Of a stretch of 64,000 nucleotides of DNA, positions 43,573-52,993 are shown one piece after another. The DNA is from Pedobacter cryoconitis (lineage in GTDB: Bacteria > Bacteroidota > Bacteroidia > Sphingobacteriales > Sphingobacteriaceae). Location: contig NZ_JACHCG010000001.1 of assembly GCF_014200595.1 (NCBI RefSeq), forward strand, positions 3,162,001-3,226,000. Direction: 5' to 3'. Numbering within the stretch: the stretch's first letter is position 1; each line of letters begins with the position of its first letter. Under the pieces are notes generated by a model. The model saw only the letters and a list, made by a program, of their open reading frames with translations, was not told where the DNA came from and made no database searches. Made by a program: the position numbers and the translations under genes.

Positions 43573-45363
43573 TTACTCCATATAATCAGCCTGGCGGCTC
43601 AATAAAGCACGATATTTATTGAACACCGCTGTTTTGGAAACAAAGCCTATATATTCTTCCTGTTCATTTAAAACAGGTAACAACCATGCATTCTCTTTTT
43701 CCATCTTTTTCAGTACTATTTTCATAGAATCTGTGATGAATACAATAGAAGGGGCTGTCTGCATTAAATCATGTACAGTTAAGTCCGGATTAGCCGGATT
43801 GTTAATTGCTTTTTTCAATACATCCTCCACATAAATCAACCCTTTGAAAGATTTGTCTTCTGCAATGACCGGGAATATATTTCGTTTAGACTGTAGGATT
43901 TCCGGCAGTTTTTCCGCAATAGTTTCTTCCTCATTCAGTACCAGGTAATCTTTTTCTACCAGGTATTTTAACTTCATCATATGCAGTACGGTCGTGTCTT
44001 TGTCTTCATGAGACATCAGCTCACCACTTTCAGCAAGAGGTTTAGTATAGATAGAGTATTTATTTGTACTCCTGTTAATCAGGTAAGAAATAGCTGAGGT
44101 AATCATTAAAGGTACCATCAGTACATATCCGCCAGTAATTTCTGCGATCAGGAATATTCCGGTAAGCGGTGCGTGCATAATTGCACTGAGTGAAGCTGCC
44201 ATCCCTGCAACAATAAAATTAGAAACATTCACATGGGCAATTCCTAAAGTATTAATCGTAAAAGCAAGCAGGAAACCAATTAATCCACCCATAATTAAAC
44301 TGGGTGCGAAAATACCTCCGTTACCACCAGCACCAAGCGTAACCAATGTGGCCGCCGATTTTGCAAATACGGTAATCGCTGTAAATAAAATAACAACGGT
44401 AGGGATATTGCTATAAGCAGAAAAAATACTGTTTGTAATTACAGCGGTGTAATTTCCGCCTAAAAGATTTTTAATCGTTACATATCCCTCGCCATACAGC
44501 GTAGGAAACAGAAAAACCATTGCCCCCAGTACAATACCACCAACAACAACCTTTTGATAAGGATGTTTGATCTTATAGAACAGACCTTTGATAAAGTAAT
44601 TGGCTTTGGTAAAATACATCGAAAACAGGCCAATCAGCACAGCCAGTACAACATACCAGGCCAGCGAATTGAATTTCCATCCTTCGGTAACCAAAAAGAA
44701 CAATTGTTCATTGTAAAAGAAACGTGCCACCACCGCAGCCGTAGCAGAAGAAAGTAACAGCGGTATAAATGCCGGAATAGTAAATTCAGGTAACAGGATT
44801 TCAATTGCAAACACAATTCCTGCAATAGGGCTGTTGAATGCGCCTGCAATACCTGCGGCAGCACCACAAGCCAGCAGCATAGTAGTTTCGCGGTAAGAAA
44901 GCCCTAAAAAGCGGCCTACAACAGACCCTATACCTCCTCCGCTGGTTACAATTGGTGCTTCCAGCCCGGTTGATCCACCAAAGCCGACTGTTAAAGCCGC
45001 AGTGATAATCTGTGAATAGATATTATGGGGTTCTACCCTGCTTGATTTTTTAGAGATCGTATACAATAAAGGTGTTAAACCGGTTTCGAATTTCCCTTTC
45101 CGGATAAAACGCCTTACATACATGACAGAAAGCAGTATCCCTATAAATGGAAACACCAGGAACAGATAATACTTATATTGCCAGTGAAAACCGTCCTGTA
45201 AAAAGTCTTCAATGTGATGGGTAATCGTTTTTAGCAGTGCCGCAGCAAGTCCGGCCAGAACGCCAACTATCATGGCCGCTATAACGAGGAAATTTCTATT
45301 AGAGATTTTTGTCCTTCGGTATTGATTTACAGCGTCAAGATAGTTGACCAGTCTTACGTACAT
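43573..45363 (-). CDS. ClC family chloride channel / H+ antiporter with C-terminal CBS domains
   Basis: The ClC fold has about 10-12 hydrophobic segments over residues 25-450. The gating Glu is E135 in STGLEAPIVTSGG, a variant of the usual G(K/R)EGP motif. The chloride-binding GGIFAPSLIMGG segment is present, and two CBS domains occupy about 460-590. The helix D selectivity motif GSGIP is not obvious; a TGLTPLL segment near 95-100 may replace it. Whether it acts as channel or exchanger cannot be decided. It is transcribed away from the response regulator and 11 nt after the pseudouridine synthase stop. Confidence 0.88.
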   Translation of the reverse strand: MYVRLVNYLDAVNQYRRTKISNRNFLVIAAMIVGVLAGLAAALLKTITHHIEDFLQDGFHWQYKYYLFLVFPFIGILLSVMYVRRFIRKGKFETGLTPLLYTISKKSSRVEPHNIYSQIITAALTVGFGGSTGLEAPIVTSGGGIGSVVGRFLGLSYRETTMLLACGAAAGIAGAFNSPIAGIVFAIEILLPEFTIPAFIPLLLSSATAAVVARFFYNEQLFFLVTEGWKFNSLAWYVVLAVLIGLFSMYFTKANYFIKGLFYKIKHPYQKVVVGGIVLGAMVFLFPTLYGEGYVTIKNLLGGNYTAVITNSIFSAYSNIPTVVILFTAITVFAKSAATLVTLGAGGNGGIFAPSLIMGGLIGFLLAFTINTLGIAHVNVSNFIVAGMAASLSAIMHAPLTGIFLIAEITGGYVLMVPLMITSAISYLINRSTNKYSIYTKPLAESGELMSHEDKDTTVLHMMKLKYLVEKDYLVLNEEETIAEKLPEILQSKRNIFPVIAEDKSFKGLIYVEDVLKKAINNPANPDLTVHDLMQTAPSIVFITDSMKIVLKKMEKENAWLLPVLNEQEEYIGFVSKTAVFNKYRALLSRQADYME

Positions 45364-45374
45364 TTCTTATGGGT

Positions 45375-46097
45375 TTAGCAATCGAATTTATCTAACAATT
45401 TAATCAGTGTAGCAAAGTCTTTTGGGTATGGTGCATCAATTTCGATGTCTTCCCCATCCAGGCCTTTAAAGATGACATGTTTGGCATGTAATGCGAAACG
45501 CTTCATAATCGGAAGCTCTTCATCATCTTTTGCAATCCGGTAACCTTTTTTGATACTGGATAAAAATACAGGTTTACCTTTATATAAGGTATCTCCGCAA
45601 ATTGCGGCACGCTGCGTAGCCAGGTGAATCCTGATCTGGTGCATACGGCCTGTAATCGGCTTACATTCCACTAAAGTATAATGTCTGTAAAATTTAATAG
45701 AATTAAAAATGGTTTCAGCACGTTTACCTTCCTTACGGTCAATCGTAACGCTCCTGTTTCCATCATTTAAGATAGGCAGGTCAATGAAAAGCTCTTTAAA
45801 CGTAAACAACCCGTCAACAACGGCATGATACGTCTTCTGGACTTTACGTTTCTCGAACTGCATCGAGACTGAACGATAGGCTTCCGGATTTTTAGCAATG
45901 ATAATTGCACCTGATGTTTCTTTGTCTAAGCGGTGACAAACCTGTGCATCAGCTGAATACTGTTTTGCAAGGCGAAGTATATTAACTTCGCCGGAGCCGC
46001 CACGCTCGTCTAATGAGGCAACAAATGGCGGCTTATTTACAACGATATGGTTATCGTCTTCGAATAGAATGAGGTCTTTAAATGAAGGATATTTCAA
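45375..46097 (-). CDS. RluA family pseudouridine synthase
   Basis: The catalytic motif HRLDKETSG is present, with the catalytic Asp at D58, and a late RMHQIRIHLATQRAAICGD motif typical of RluA. The enzyme isomerises uridines in rRNA or tRNA. At 240 aa it has no S4 domain, as in RluA/TruC rather than RluC/D, so the target site is unclear. The ClC gene begins 11 nt after its stop, suggesting a shared transcript. Confidence 0.92.
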   Translation of the reverse strand: MKYPSFKDLILFEDDNHIVVNKPPFVASLDERGGSGEVNILRLAKQYSADAQVCHRLDKETSGAIIIAKNPEAYRSVSMQFEKRKVQKTYHAVVDGLFTFKELFIDLPILNDGNRSVTIDRKEGKRAETIFNSIKFYRHYTLVECKPITGRMHQIRIHLATQRAAICGDTLYKGKPVFLSSIKKGYRIAKDDEELPIMKRFALHAKHVIFKGLDGEDIEIDAPYPKDFATLIKLLDKFDC

Positions 46098-46168
46098 TGG
46101 TGTGGATTTATAAAACAGTACAAAAGTACAATTTCATCCTTTACCATTTGAAATAAGAATGTAAATGA

Positions 46169-46858
46169 TTAAGAAAGTTCGAATTTATACCCTACTCCTT
46201 TGACAGTTGCCACGTAAGTTTCGCCTAATTTCTCTCTCAATTTACGGATATGCACATCTATAGTCCGGTTGGTAACGACCACAGAATCTTCCCAGATATT
46301 TTTAAGGATAGACTCTCTTGTATATACCTTGCCAGGTTTAGAAGCCAGCAGATACAGCAATTCAAATTCTTTCTTTGCCAATACTACTTTCTGTCCGCTC
46401 TGATAAACAAGATAAGCTTCTCTGTCGATTACTAAATCTCCAATTTCAACTTTGTTCTCAGAAATCTCATCATTGCTTACGTTTCTTCTCAATATCGCAT
46501 TGATACGGCTTACTAAAGCACGTGGCTTAATTGGTTTAGCGATATAATCATCTGCTCCAACATTAAAACCAGCAATTTCTGAATACTCTTCACTTCTTGC
46601 GGTCAGAAAAACCATGAAAGTATTTTTGAACTCAGGAATAGCACGCATCAGACGGCAGGCTTCAATCCCATCCATCTTAGGCATCATGATATCCAGAATG
46701 ATCAGATCAGGGTGTACTTTTTTAGCAACTGCAATCCCATCCTGTCCGTTGCTGGCCAGGTAAACCTGATAACCTTCTTTTTTAAGGTTATATTCAACTA
46801 ACTCTAAGATATCAGGTTCATCATCAACTATCAGTATCTTTTGTTTTACGGCGCTCAT
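46169..46858 (-). CDS. PhoB/OmpR-like response regulator, orphan
   Basis: The receiver has the phospho-acceptor D56 in LIILDIMMPKMDG and the conserved Lys in IAKPIKPRALVSR. The winged helix (about 135-229) has FELLYLLASKPGKVYTRESILKNIWED. No histidine kinase gene adjoins it, so its partner is elsewhere. It is a separate gene from the metal regulator. The sequence resembles Bacteroidota PhoB-type regulators. Confidence 0.93.
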   Translation of the reverse strand: MSAVKQKILIVDDEPDILELVEYNLKKEGYQVYLASNGQDGIAVAKKVHPDLIILDIMMPKMDGIEACRLMRAIPEFKNTFMVFLTARSEEYSEIAGFNVGADDYIAKPIKPRALVSRINAILRRNVSNDEISENKVEIGDLVIDREAYLVYQSGQKVVLAKKEFELLYLLASKPGKVYTRESILKNIWEDSVVVTNRTIDVHIRKLREKLGETYVATVKGVGYKFELS

Positions 46859-46963
46859 GTCTTTAAATATTTGTTACGAAATTAAGTAATCATTTGCATA
46901 ACCAGGTTAAAGGTAAGTTAACAAATTGTTAATGACACCTGATAGTTTAACATTGAATTAGGG

Positions 46964-48070
46964 TTAACGTAAAGTCTTTTCTAAAAACTTATCCAGTTCT
47001 TCAGCTCTCAGATTTTTAGCAATAATTTTACCAGCTGGATCCAGGATGAATGAGCTTGGAATAGCTTCAACCTGGTACATTCTTACCGTAGGGCTTTCAA
47101 AATCTTTTAGTTCACTGGCATGTGTCCATGTTAATCCGTCTGCAATTACCGCTTGTTTCCATGCTACAGGATCTTTATCTAAAGATACACCCAGGATAGT
47201 GAATTTTCTGTCTTTATATTTATTATAAACCTTCACTACGTTTGGATTCTCCTGCCTGCAAGGCTGGCACCAAGAAGCCCAGAAATCAAGCAATACATAT
47301 TTCCCTCTTAAATCTGATAGTTTAACCGTTTTTCCATCAATAGTATTCATCGTAAAATCCGGAGCAAGCTGTCCGATTTGTACAGATTTCAGTTTAGCCA
47401 TTCTAACTAAGAAATCAGTTACAGCTTCATTTTTATTGAAGTTACTCTTGATTTTTTCTGAATATGCAATCATTTCTTTCTCATAATCACTTGGATTTAA
47501 AGAGTTGATTGCATAGAATCCAGCCAGAGAAGTCGTATTGTCCATGGCAAATTTCAAAATATAGTTTACCAGGCCTTCATTTTCTTTAATCAGTGCAGGT
47601 CTCATCTGGTTCGCAATGGCATCTCTGTTATGCGGCTGATTCGCTACATTTTCTTCAAATTGTGCCTGTAGGGCTGCAAGCTTTGCCACATATTGATTTT
47701 TATTCTTATTCAGCTCTTCCAGTTTATCAGCTTCTGCTGCTCCTGACAGTTTATACGCAAGGTTTTTATCTTCAAGATCTGCCTCTAAATTGATGACATC
47801 TCCATTTTTAGCAATCAGCATATATTCGCTGTTATCAATCTTTACTCTGAAAAAATCAACTTCAGGTGTACTTCTGCTAAACTTAAATTCTCCTTTATTT
47901 GATAACACTGTGGAGTCGAGTGGAGTCTCACTTGCTTTATTAATTCCGTATAAATAAACTTTTGCTTGTGGTTTAGCATGTTCAAATTTCCCGCTGATCT
48001 CAAATTTGCTTTTGTCATTACAAGCGACAAATGCAATACATACGATTAATAGGGTGGCTATTCTGTTCAT
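46964..48070 (-). CDS. TlpA-like thiol-disulfide oxidoreductase lipoprotein (DUF4369 + thioredoxin)
   Basis: A lipoprotein signal (lipobox FVAC, C17) is followed by a DUF4369 domain (about 22-120), a helical linker and a TlpA/ResA-type thioredoxin domain (about 230-368) with the active site WASWCQPC (C268 and C271). It probably reduces or exchanges disulfides in the periplasm, for example in cytochrome c maturation or general redox repair. It lies 25 nt after gatB on the same strand. Bacteroidota encode many such paralogues, so the exact role is unclear. Confidence 0.93.
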   Translation of the reverse strand: MNRIATLLIVCIAFVACNDKSKFEISGKFEHAKPQAKVYLYGINKASETPLDSTVLSNKGEFKFSRSTPEVDFFRVKIDNSEYMLIAKNGDVINLEADLEDKNLAYKLSGAAEADKLEELNKNKNQYVAKLAALQAQFEENVANQPHNRDAIANQMRPALIKENEGLVNYILKFAMDNTTSLAGFYAINSLNPSDYEKEMIAYSEKIKSNFNKNEAVTDFLVRMAKLKSVQIGQLAPDFTMNTIDGKTVKLSDLRGKYVLLDFWASWCQPCRQENPNVVKVYNKYKDRKFTILGVSLDKDPVAWKQAVIADGLTWTHASELKDFESPTVRMYQVEAIPSSFILDPAGKIIAKNLRAEELDKFLEKTLR

Positions 48071-48095
48071 ATTTATATACTATATAGATTAATCC

Positions 48096-49559
48096 TTATT
48101 TTAATTTTTCCAATAACAGTTCATTAATTTTTGCGGGGTCTGCTTTCCCTTTTGCCATTTTCATAACTTCTCCGACAAATAAACCTAAAACTCCTTTTTT
48201 ACCGGTTTTATAAGCCGCAACCTGTGGCTTGAATTTTTCCAGCACCTGATCTACAAAACCAGCCAGCTCGCCATTGTTTTCTACAATCAGCAGGTTAAGT
48301 TTTAAAGCGAGTGCCGCAACATCAACATCCTTAGCCGACTGAATAGCCGGTAATAATTGTTGTAAAGCAATTTGCTGCGTGATTTTCTTTTCTTCCACCA
48401 GGTTAACGACCGCAGCAAGCTGTGTAGGGCTTACTTTAAAAGTAGTAATAGTCAGGCCCTGTTCATTTAGTAAAGCTCTGATCGGGCCGGTTAACCAGTT
48501 AATCAGGTTTTTAGGGTTCTTTACTAAAGTTAAAGCAGCATTCAGATAGTCCAGCAATTCTTTATCCTCTGTGAATATCAAAGCCTCAGAATTATTCAGG
48601 CCGAAATCTGCCATCAGCTTTGCTGTAATTTCACGGGGCAATGCAGGCATTCCTGCTTTCAAAGCATCCAGCCATTCATCTGAGATCACGATAGGCGGCA
48701 GGTCCGGATCAGGGAAATAACGATAATCGTTCGCCATTTCTTTAGTCCGCATCGGCGCTGTAGTTCCATGATCAGCGTCAAATGTTAAAGTACTTTGAAC
48801 AATTGAACCTCCGCTGCTAATCACTTCGATCTGGCGGTTAAATTCAAATTCCATCGCTCTGCGTACATTACGGATAGAGTTCAGGTTTTTTACCTCGCAA
48901 CGTGTACCAAATTCTTCTGTTCCATTTTCACGGATCGATATGTTGGCATCACAGCGGAAACTTCCTTCTTCCATATTTCCATCCCCTACGTCCAGATGCC
49001 TGACCAGCTTTCTCATTTCGGTTAGCAATACAGAAGCTTCTTCGGCAGAGCGGATATCAGGTTCAGTTACAATTTCGATCAAAGGCACTCCTGCCCTGTT
49101 CAGATCTACAAAAGAATAGTGATCATCCTGGTCATGCATACTTTTACCTGCATCTTCTTCCATATGGATACGGTTGATTCCGATACGTTTTTCTGTACCA
49201 TCACTTAAAACCAGGTCGATATATCCATTCTGGCAAATCGGTTTGTTATCCTGAGTGATCTGGTAACCTTTAGGCAGATCGGCATAGAAGTAATTTTTAC
49301 GGTCAAAATAGTTGGTTTGATTGATCGTACAGTTAAGGGCCAGCCCCATTCTGATCGCTTTTCCAACTACTTCTTTATTCATTTTTGGCAATGCACCAGG
49401 CAAAGCCAATGAAACCGGAGAGATATGCGCATTCGGTTTTGCACCAAAAGCTGCGCTGTCTGAAGAAAATATTTTCGATTTTGTATTTAACTGAACGTGA
49501 ATCTCTAAGCCTGATACCAATTCAAATGCTGTGGGAGGAATAGCAGTTTTCGTACTCAT
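48096..49559 (-). CDS. gatB: Aspartyl/glutamyl-tRNA amidotransferase subunit B
   Basis: GatB carries the kinase/transamidation role of the GatCAB complex, converting Glu-tRNA(Gln) or Asp-tRNA(Asn) to the amide form. The N-terminus has SGLEIHVQLNTKSKIF, the core has KNYFYADLPKGYQITQ, and a GatB tail helical domain ends at residue 487 (KGVLGLFVGEVMKMAKGKADP). The length is normal. gatA and gatC are not in the window. It is followed by the TlpA-like lipoprotein gene. Confidence 0.97.
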   Translation of the reverse strand: MSTKTAIPPTAFELVSGLEIHVQLNTKSKIFSSDSAAFGAKPNAHISPVSLALPGALPKMNKEVVGKAIRMGLALNCTINQTNYFDRKNYFYADLPKGYQITQDNKPICQNGYIDLVLSDGTEKRIGINRIHMEEDAGKSMHDQDDHYSFVDLNRAGVPLIEIVTEPDIRSAEEASVLLTEMRKLVRHLDVGDGNMEEGSFRCDANISIRENGTEEFGTRCEVKNLNSIRNVRRAMEFEFNRQIEVISSGGSIVQSTLTFDADHGTTAPMRTKEMANDYRYFPDPDLPPIVISDEWLDALKAGMPALPREITAKLMADFGLNNSEALIFTEDKELLDYLNAALTLVKNPKNLINWLTGPIRALLNEQGLTITTFKVSPTQLAAVVNLVEEKKITQQIALQQLLPAIQSAKDVDVAALALKLNLLIVENNGELAGFVDQVLEKFKPQVAAYKTGKKGVLGLFVGEVMKMAKGKADPAKINELLLEKLK

Positions 49560-49702
49560 TTAAGGGCAATAAATTAAACTAATGTCGTGAATTACTGTCT
49601 CACAAATATAACCAAATAAGTTTATGACCATGGGTTTAAGACGCATTTATAATCATGGCATAAACTTTGACAATTTACATACACACACAAATTTGAAACG
49701 TT

Positions 49703-50305
49703 ATGAAAAAATTACTTTTAATTGCTGCTATTGGAATCGCTTCCCTTGCAGCTGCACCAGCGGCGAAAGCCCAGGTGAGTTTAAGTATAAATATTGGGTC
49801 ACAGCCCCAATGGGGCCCTAGAGGATATAATCACGTTGATTATTATTATTTACCTGATGTAGATAGTTATTACTATGTACCGACACGCCAGTTTGTTTAT
49901 TTAAGTGGAAACAGATGGATCCATGCCCGTTCTCTTCCTTCAAGATACCGGGGTTATGATTTGTATGGCGGCAGAAAGGTAGTGATTAACAACTATGCTA
50001 ATCCATGGACAAGACACAATTATTACAGAACGCAATATGTAAGCAATAACTATTATAGCAGACCATCGCGGGTTGTAGTCAGAAATAATTACCGTAACGA
50101 TAGAAGAGATTACAATAGAGGAAATGGTAACGGCTGGGGAAGAGGTCATGACAGAGGAAATGGCTGGGGAAGAGGAAATGACAGAGGAAATGGCTGGGGA
50201 AGAGGAAATGGCGGACATGACAACGGCAACAGAGGTAACCATGGTGGAGACAGAGGTAATCATGGTGGCGACCATGGTGGACATGGAAGAGGTGGCCGTA
50301 ACTAA
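49703..50305 (+). CDS. Secreted Gly/Asn/Arg-rich repeat protein
   Basis: A signal peptide (KKLLLIAAIGIASLAAAPAAKA) precedes a Tyr-rich region (about 30-125: many YY, RY and NNY runs). A C-terminal low-complexity tail follows with RGNGWGRGNDRGNGWGRGN repeats and a GGDRGNHGG run. The tail is encoded by 30-bp tandem repeats. The protein is cationic and probably exported. I do not recognise a domain; similar Gly-rich proteins in Bacteroidota lack a known function. It is divergent from gatB and followed by a strong terminator. Confidence 0.75.
   Translation: MKKLLLIAAIGIASLAAAPAAKAQVSLSINIGSQPQWGPRGYNHVDYYYLPDVDSYYYVPTRQFVYLSGNRWIHARSLPSRYRGYDLYGGRKVVINNYANPWTRHNYYRTQYVSNNYYSRPSRVVVRNNYRNDRRDYNRGNGNGWGRGHDRGNGWGRGNDRGNGWGRGNGGHDNGNRGNHGGDRGNHGGDHGGHGRGGRN
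50151..50210 (+). repeat. Tandem 30-bp repeat inside the Gly/Asn-rich gene
   Basis: Two identical 30-nt units lie at 50151-50180 and 50181-50210, preceded by a diverged copy (50113-50150). Each encodes DRGNGWGRGN-type residues. Being a multiple of 3, copy-number change keeps the frame, so length variation between strains is likely. Confidence 0.85.
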
Positions 50306-50347
50306 TAGATATTACCAATAAATTACTGATATTATTAATTCTTATTG

Positions 50348-50386
50348 TAAAGTATCACGACCTTTGGGTTGTGATACTTTATTTTT
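50348..50386 (+). terminator. Intrinsic terminator after the Gly-rich gene
   Basis: Positions 50348-50362 pair with 50367-50381 in a 15-bp stem (one G-U pair) with a 4-nt loop, followed by a T-run (50382-50386). It separates the Gly-rich gene from the Fur-family gene. Confidence 0.85.
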
Positions 50387-50420
50387 ATAAGCTATTTACT
50401 ATTTTATATTAACCTGATTA

Positions 50421-50840
50421 ATGATGATTGAGAACATAGAAGCAATGCTGACCCGGAAAAACATTAACCCTACTGCCATGCGGCTACTGGTACTGGATTT
50501 CCTGTTAAAGCAGTCTTCAGCAATCAGTCTGACCGATCTGGAAAAAGGATTAGATCCTTCAGACCGCATAACTTTGTACCGTGCACTTAAGAAGTTTGAA
50601 GAAAAAGGGCTGGTACATAGTATTGACGATGGTTCTGGCGCGACTAAATATGCACTTTGTGAAAATGATTGCGAAGCCGGGCATCACCACGATCTGCATG
50701 TTCACTTTTTCTGTAATACCTGCCGGGAAACTTCTTGTTTGCCAAAACACCATATCCCGCAAATTGCCTTACCTGATGGCTTTAAATCTGAAGAAGTTAA
50801 CCTGATCGTTAAAGGCGTTTGTAATAAATGTGTCCAATAG
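50421..50840 (+). CDS. Fur family transcriptional regulator (Zur-like)
   Basis: The 139-residue protein has a winged-helix N-terminus (LTRKNINPTAMRLLVLDFLLKQSSAISLTDLEK) and a C-terminal dimer/metal domain with HHHDLHVHFFCNTCRET. Two cysteine pairs (CNTC and the C-terminal CNKC) form the structural zinc site. It lies 97 nt upstream of a zinc/cadmium-type P-ATPase gene on the same strand. In many Bacteroidota a Fur-like gene pairs with such an exporter, so zinc- or other metal-responsive control is likely. Fur, Zur and PerR cannot be separated by eye. Confidence 0.9.
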   Translation: MMIENIEAMLTRKNINPTAMRLLVLDFLLKQSSAISLTDLEKGLDPSDRITLYRALKKFEEKGLVHSIDDGSGATKYALCENDCEAGHHHDLHVHFFCNTCRETSCLPKHHIPQIALPDGFKSEEVNLIVKGVCNKCVQ

Positions 50841-50843
50841 TTT

Positions 50844-50856
50844 GCAATACCATTGC
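50844..50856. promoter_or_regulatory. Short inverted repeat upstream of the P-ATPase gene
   Basis: GCAAT (50844-50848) and ATTGC (50852-50856) form a 5-bp inverted repeat with a 3-nt centre, immediately after the Fur-family stop. It could be part of a regulator operator, but it is short and may be chance. Confidence 0.25.
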
Positions 50857-50937
50857 GCTATAGTTTAAAGTACCTTTGTTTTAGAGAATCAAAAAAAAGC
50901 TTTAGCTTAATCAATCTCTTTGACTTAAGATACTATT

Positions 50938-52971
50938 ATGGCCACTAAAAATATAGATACCTGCTGTGATACAGCTACCATTGCAGAGAAAAAACCTGCC
51001 GCAGCACACAAGCCACATACGCATGATAGTCATAGTCATGGCGATCATAACCATAGTCATGATGACCACAGCCACGATGACCACGACCATGACCATGATC
51101 ACGGCGATGGTGAAAGTTCAGGCTGGAAAGGCCAGATTCCTTTATTAACTTCATTAGCGATACTTGCAGTTATGTTAACGCTGGAATATGGTTTTAAATT
51201 CATACCGGCAAAACCGGTTTCCCTGCTGATTTTTGGGGCCGCTTTCCTGCTGGCAGGATATAACGTATTGAAGTTAGCTTTCAGAAAAGCAATGAGACTG
51301 GATTTCTTCAATGAATTTTTCCTGATGAGCGTGGCCACAATTGGTGCATTCTCTATCGGATCTTACAGTGAAGGCGTCGCAGTAATGGTATTTTATTCCA
51401 TCGGAGAATGGTTCCAGGATGTAGCCGTCTCTAATGCAAAACGCAGTATTAAAGCATTATTGGATATTCGTCCGGATACAGTAGATGTAATCAGGGATGG
51501 AAAAATCACCACTATTAAACCTGCTGATGTTGAAATTGGTGAACTTATTCAGGTTAAAGCCGGAGAAAAAGTAGCCTTGGATGGCGAACTGGTTTCTGAT
51601 AAAGGAACCTTCAATACCTCTGCGATGACTGGAGAGAGTAAACCAGATTCCAAAGCAAAAGGTGACAGCGTACTAGCTGGAATGATTAACCTGAACACGG
51701 TAATTGAGGTTAAAGTATTGTCTTTATTCAAAGATAGCAAGCTGAACAGGATTCTTGAAATGGTGCAGGATGCAACAGCAAGAAAGTCTAAAACCCAGTT
51801 GTTCATTTCCAGGTTTGCAAAAGTTTACACCCCTATTGTGTTCGCTTTAGCGGTACTGGTTGTAGCCCTGCCCTATCTGTTTGTAACCAACTATGTTTTT
51901 GCAGAGTGGTTATATCGCGGACTTGTTTTCTTAGTCATTAGCTGTCCTTGTGCTTTAGTTGTTTCCATTCCACTGGGGTATTTTGGCGGTATAGGCCTGG
52001 CTTCTAAAAATGGTATTCTGTTCAAAGGATCAAACTTCCTGGATGTGATGACTACGATTAATACCGTAGTGATGGATAAAACCGGAACATTGACTAAAGG
52101 CGTTTTCAAAGTACAGCGTGTAGTTGCTGTGAATGGTGATGAAAAAGAATTATTGCGTTTAACTGCTGCTATTGAAAGCAAGTCTACTCACCCTATTGCT
52201 ACTGCGGTGACTTTACATGCAGGTGATGTTTTACACAGCACAAAGATTGGTGAAGTAGAAGAAGTACCAGGAAAAGGGCTTAAAGGCCTGATTGACGGCA
52301 AACAGGTACTGGCTGGAAATATCAGGTTGCTGGATCAGTTTAACATTACTTATGCTGAGGAGGTAGCTAAAGAAGAAGACACTGTAGTTGTAGTTGCGAT
52401 AGACGGCGTTTATGCTGGATTTATTACGATTGCCGATGAGCTGAAAGAAGACGCAGTACAAGCCGTAAAGGAAATGCATGAAATGAAAATCCAGACCGTA
52501 ATGCTAAGTGGCGACAAACAGGCTGTGGTTGATAAAATAGGTAGATTACTAGGGATAGATCGTGCTTTTGGGGATCTTTTACCAGAAAACAAAGTTGAAA
52601 GAGTAGAAGAGCTGAAGCAGCAAGGCAAACATATCGCTTTTGTTGGAGACGGAATTAATGATGCTCCAGTTGTGGCATTGGCTGATGCAGGGATTGCTAT
52701 GGGCGGATTGGGAAGCGATGCGACTATTGAAACTGCGGATATTGTGATCCAGAACGATATGCCTTCAAAAATTGTCACAGCGATTAAAATCGGAAGACTG
52801 ACTAAAAACATAGTATGGCAGAATATTGCACTGGCGATGGGCGTGAAAGTAATTGTACTGATTTTGGGAGCCGGTGGCGTTGCAACTTTATGGGAAGCTG
52901 TAATTGCAGATGTAGGTGTTGCCCTGCTGGCAATTTTAAATGCGGTCAGGATTCAAAAAATGAAGCTTTAA
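50938..52971 (+). CDS. Heavy-metal translocating P1B-type ATPase (Zn/Cd/Pb-type, His-rich N-terminus)
   Basis: The 677-residue pump has TGES (231-234), the transmembrane metal site CPC (336-338, SCPCALVVS), the phosphorylation site DKTGTLT (D380), an HP motif in SKSTHPIATA, and GDGINDAP. CPC with these helices marks a Zn/Cd/Pb- or Cu-type P1B ATPase. The N-terminus lacks the usual GMTCxxC metal-binding domain and instead has a His/Asp-rich stretch at about 25-57, which favours zinc over copper. It exports cytoplasmic metal across the inner membrane. A Fur-like gene lies directly upstream. Confidence 0.92.
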   Translation: MATKNIDTCCDTATIAEKKPAAAHKPHTHDSHSHGDHNHSHDDHSHDDHDHDHDHGDGESSGWKGQIPLLTSLAILAVMLTLEYGFKFIPAKPVSLLIFGAAFLLAGYNVLKLAFRKAMRLDFFNEFFLMSVATIGAFSIGSYSEGVAVMVFYSIGEWFQDVAVSNAKRSIKALLDIRPDTVDVIRDGKITTIKPADVEIGELIQVKAGEKVALDGELVSDKGTFNTSAMTGESKPDSKAKGDSVLAGMINLNTVIEVKVLSLFKDSKLNRILEMVQDATARKSKTQLFISRFAKVYTPIVFALAVLVVALPYLFVTNYVFAEWLYRGLVFLVISCPCALVVSIPLGYFGGIGLASKNGILFKGSNFLDVMTTINTVVMDKTGTLTKGVFKVQRVVAVNGDEKELLRLTAAIESKSTHPIATAVTLHAGDVLHSTKIGEVEEVPGKGLKGLIDGKQVLAGNIRLLDQFNITYAEEVAKEEDTVVVVAIDGVYAGFITIADELKEDAVQAVKEMHEMKIQTVMLSGDKQAVVDKIGRLLGIDRAFGDLLPENKVERVEELKQQGKHIAFVGDGINDAPVVALADAGIAMGGLGSDATIETADIVIQNDMPSKIVTAIKIGRLTKNIVWQNIALAMGVKVIVLILGAGGVATLWEAVIADVGVALLAILNAVRIQKMKL

Positions 52972-52993
52972 TTTAATTATCTTCATCCCTGAA

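Noticed and set aside
49940..50321. Open frames on both strands over the Gly/Asn-rich repeat gene (Ser/Val-, His- and Met/Glu-rich products)
   Set aside because: They arise from the 30-bp repeats being open in other frames. Only the plus-strand frame from 49703 has a signal peptide and a sensible composition.
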